Below are positions 6,155 through 8,121 of a stretch of DNA of 8,121 nucleotides, piece after piece (the stretch's first letter is position 1; every line of letters starts with the position of its first letter). This DNA is from JBDSTZ01 sp039927975 (GTDB lineage: Bacteria > Pseudomonadota > Gammaproteobacteria > Burkholderiales > Burkholderiaceae_D): NCBI GenBank assembly GCA_039927975.1, contig JBDSTZ010000358.1, positions 1 through 8,121 of the forward strand, given 5' to 3'. The translations under genes were made by a program, and so were the position numbers. The notes under the pieces were generated by a model. That model was not told the origin of the DNA, ran no database searches, and saw only the letters and a program-made list of their open reading frames with translations.

Positions 6155-6159
6155 AGGAG
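6155..6159 (+). promoter_or_regulatory. Ribosome binding site of glnB
   Basis: AGGAG lies 5 nt before the glnB ATG (6165) in the 15-nt gap after the nadE stop. No promoter fits in this gap, so glnB is read from the nadE transcript or from a promoter inside nadE. Confidence 0.8.
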
Positions 6160-6164
6160 ACAGC

Positions 6165-6503
6165 ATGAAACAAATTACCTGCGTGATCAAACCATTCAAA
6201 CTCGACGAAGTGCGCGAAGCGCTGGCCGAAGTCAATGTCACCGGGCTGACCGTCACCGAGGTCAAGGGCTTTGGCCGCCAGAAGGGCCACACCGAACTGT
6301 ATCGCGGCGCCGAATACGTCGTCGATTTCCTGCCGAAGGTGAAGATCGAAGTGGTGGTCGACGATCCGCTGTGCGACCAGGTGGTCGACGCCATCATCAA
6401 GGCGGCGCGCACCGGCAAGATCGGCGACGGCAAGATTTTCGTGCAGGATGTCGAGCAAGTCATCCGCATCCGCACCGGCGAAACCGGACCGGAAGCGGTG
6501 TAA
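6165..6503 (+). CDS. glnB: PII nitrogen-regulatory signal protein
   Basis: This 112-residue protein has the standard PII length and starts MKQITCVIKPFKLDEVREAL. PII trimers bind ATP/ADP and 2-oxoglutarate, and relay nitrogen and energy status to glutamine synthetase adenylylation, two-component kinases, the ammonium channel and other targets. The T-loop (about 37-55) contains YRGAEYVVDF with Tyr51, the uridylylation site of proteobacterial PII. The B-loop TGKIGDGKIFV (83-93) binds nucleotide, and the C-terminal segment EQVIRIRTGETGPEAV is typical of GlnB/GlnK. There is no amtB neighbour in this window and the partner is nadE, which favours glnB over glnK, though sequence alone does not settle this. 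The gene converges on the histidine kinase gene with a 30-bp gap and no strong terminator between them. Confidence 0.95.
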   Translation: MKQITCVIKPFKLDEVREALAEVNVTGLTVTEVKGFGRQKGHTELYRGAEYVVDFLPKVKIEVVVDDPLCDQVVDAIIKAARTGKIGDGKIFVQDVEQVIRIRTGETGPEAV

Positions 6504-6533
6504 GGCTGGCGCCGATGCTGGTGCAGGCCGGCG

Positions 6534-8121
6534 TCAATGCAGGGCGCCGTCGGCGCCCGCGCGCGGCAGGCTGATGCGAAACGCGGTGCCGCGTCCGAGT
6601 GTGCTGTGGACGGTGATCTTGCCCTGGTGCGCCTGGACGATGCCGTAAGCGATCGACAGCCCCAGCCCGGTGCCCTTGCCGATCGGCTTGGTGGTGAAGA
6701 AGGGCTCGAAAATCTGGTCGACGTGTTCGGGCGCGATGCCGCTGCCGTTGTCCTCGATCTCGGCCCACACCGTGTCGGCGTCGAAGCCGGTGCGCAGCAC
6801 GATGCGGCCCTTGCCCTCGATCGCGTGGGTCGCGTTGATGAGCAGGTTCAGGAACACCTGGTTCAGCTGCGAGGGCAGGCACGACACCTCCGGCACGCCG
6901 CCATATTCCTTGACCACGTCGGCCTTGTATTTGACCTCGTTCCACGCCACCAGCAGGGTGCTGTCGAGCCCGACTTCCAGATTGGCCAGCTCGCGCTCGC
7001 TGCTGCCCACGCGGGAAAAATCCTTCAGGTTTTGCACGATGTCCTTGACCCGCTTGAGGCCCTCGCGCGACTCGCTGAGCAGGTCGTCGAGGTCGAGCCG
7101 CATGTCTTCGAGCGCGATGGTGCGCTTCAAGCCGCCGATCGCCGCGCGCACCTCGGCCGGCAGCGACGATTCATTGGTCTCATAGACTTCGATCAGTTCG
7201 AGCAACTGCCTGGCGTCGCGTTCGAGCGAACTGAAATTGGTGTTGATAAAGGCGAGCGGATTGTTGATCTCGTGCGCCACGCCGGCCGCCAGCACGCCGA
7301 TCGAGGCCATCTTTTCCGATTGCAGCAGCTGGCCCTGCATCTCGCCGAGCTTGCGGATCAGCACCTGCTGCTGGCGCTTCTCGTCCTGCAGCGTCAGGTT
7401 GGCCACCTCCAGCGCCTCGGTCCGTTCCATCAAGTGCGCTTCCATCTGCTTGCGCGGGGTGATGTCGTAGCCGATCCCGACGATGCCATTGATGGCGCCG
7501 TCGGCGTCGCGCAGCAGCACCTTGGTCGTCATCGTGCAGCCGAGCACGCCGCTGGCCTGGTCCTCGACCACTTCCTCGTAGTCGATCAAGGGTTCGCCCG
7601 AGGCCAGGATGCGCTGTTCGTCGGCGAAATACTTGGCGGCCAGCGCGGTCGGAAAGAAATCGTAATCGGTCTTGCCGAGCAGGTCGGCGGGGTTGTCGAA
7701 ACCGGCCAGCTCCGCCATCAGGCGGTTGCCGAAGATGAAGCGGCTCTGATGGTCCTTGGCGTAAATACGGATGGGGATATTGTCAACCAGCGTGCGCAGC
7801 AGCGATTGCTTGAATGCCAATTGCTGCTCGACTTCGCGTGTCGCTCCGGATTCATGCACGGCCTCCTTGCGCAGACGAATGTTGTCGAGCGCCAGGGCGG
7901 CGTTGCAGGCCAGCGTTTCCAGCGCCGGCACGCAGGCCGGATCGGCCACGTTTTCCAGGTACAGCAGGCCGAGCATTTCGCCATGGCTGAGCAGCGGCAC
8001 GCACAGCAGCGAGCCGGCGCCGGCCGAGTCGATCGCCGGTGCGCCGACGATCGCGTGGGCCGCCCCGGTGTCGGCGATCCACAGGGATTGGGCGCTGTCG
8101 CGCATCAGGTTGATCAACTGC
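6534..8121 (-). CDS. GAF-PAS sensor histidine kinase, C-terminal part
   Basis: The frame continues past the right edge (codons remain open to 8118), so the N-terminus is missing; stop TGA is at 6534-6536. Counting from the in-frame TTG at 8117, about 527 residues are visible. The order is the end of a GAF domain (1-85, with SLLCVPLLSHGEMLGLLYLEN at 36-56), a PAS domain (about 105-220, DNIPIRIYAKD ... GKTDYDFFP ... GIVGIGYDITPRK), a coiled coil (about 222-270), a HisKA dimerisation region with H-box GVAHEINNPLAF (phosphorylatable His282), and a HATPase domain with Asn428 in LLINATHAI, DNGSGI (456-461), FEPFFTTK (470-477) and GTGLGLSIAYGI (482-493). All catalytic boxes are intact and there is no fused receiver. 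The H-to-N spacing (about 146 residues) is long because of a helical segment at 300-355. No response regulator is in the window. The signal sensed is unknown. Confidence 0.92.
   Translation of the reverse strand, partial: QLINLMRDSAQSLWIADTGAAHAIVGAPAIDSAGAGSLLCVPLLSHGEMLGLLYLENVADPACVPALETLACNAALALDNIRLRKEAVHESGATREVEQQLAFKQSLLRTLVDNIPIRIYAKDHQSRFIFGNRLMAELAGFDNPADLLGKTDYDFFPTALAAKYFADEQRILASGEPLIDYEEVVEDQASGVLGCTMTTKVLLRDADGAINGIVGIGYDITPRKQMEAHLMERTEALEVANLTLQDEKRQQQVLIRKLGEMQGQLLQSEKMASIGVLAAGVAHEINNPLAFINTNFSSLERDARQLLELIEVYETNESSLPAEVRAAIGGLKRTIALEDMRLDLDDLLSESREGLKRVKDIVQNLKDFSRVGSSERELANLEVGLDSTLLVAWNEVKYKADVVKEYGGVPEVSCLPSQLNQVFLNLLINATHAIEGKGRIVLRTGFDADTVWAEIEDNGSGIAPEHVDQIFEPFFTTKPIGKGTGLGLSIAYGIVQAHQGKITVHSTLGRGTAFRISLPRAGADGALH
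6542..6558. other. Perfect GC hairpin just inside the 3' end of the kinase gene
   Basis: GGGCGCC (6542-6548) and GGCGCCC (6552-6558) form a 7-bp all-GC stem with a 3-nt loop, 39 nt beyond the glnB stop. No T-tract follows on either strand. It could weakly terminate or stabilise the glnB transcript, but it may also be chance in GC-rich coding sequence for Gly/Ala residues near the kinase C-terminus. Confidence 0.3.

Noticed and set aside
6504..6533. Terminator in the gap between glnB and the kinase gene
   Set aside because: Only a 5-bp CGCCG/CGGCG pairing with a 14-nt loop and no T-tract; too weak to call.
1..8121. Defence system, CRISPR array, toxin-antitoxin pair, transposon or prophage
   Set aside because: No spaced direct repeats, transposase, integrase, small antitoxin-toxin pair or phage gene is seen; every stretch is covered by a recognised gene or a short gap.

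Overview
This GC-rich 8.1 kb stretch looks chromosomal and betaproteobacterial. The best guess is the Oxalobacteraceae (Massilia/Duganella/Telluria type). The reasons are a PEP-CTERM-tagged exported protein, a nadE-glnB gene pair, a FemAB-like (DUF482) acyltransferase and strong GC bias at third codon positions. The taxonomic call is inference, because there is no rRNA or other marker gene. Seven protein genes fill almost the whole window. The largest non-coding gap is about 206 bp (3126-3331). I see no tRNA, rRNA, CRISPR array, insertion sequence or prophage gene.

Layout. 1-562 (+) is the C-terminal part of a ClC-type chloride channel/transporter cut by the window edge. A long stem-loop (566-603) separates it from a convergent three-gene minus-strand operon. 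In transcription order the operon encodes an exported PEP-CTERM protein with a choice-of-anchor J-like domain (3125-2424), a small exported protein of the kind found just after PEP-CTERM genes (2437-2045), and an exported zinc metalloprotease carrying a protease-associated (PA) domain (2058-619). Both junctions are ATG...TAA overlaps of exactly 14 nt. An AT-rich promoter region (about 3170-3242) lies upstream, behind a clear intrinsic terminator (3284-3309) that ends the next minus-strand gene, a FemAB-like GNAT-superfamily protein (4483-3332).

That gene diverges, with about 34 bp between starts, from nadE (4518-6149, +), a glutamine-dependent NAD+ synthetase. glnB (6165-6503, +), a PII nitrogen/energy sensor, follows 15 nt after nadE. 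Convergent to glnB is the C-terminal part of a GAF-PAS-histidine kinase (8121-6534, -) whose N-terminus lies outside the window.

How the genes fit together. nadE-glnB joins a glutamine-consuming NAD+ biosynthetic enzyme to the sensor of glutamine/2-oxoglutarate status, which suggests functional coupling. The minus-strand operon looks like a small cell-surface or periplasmic module (anchored protein, small accessory protein, protease). It is the part of the window with the least established biology. The remaining genes are ordinary housekeeping or signalling genes.
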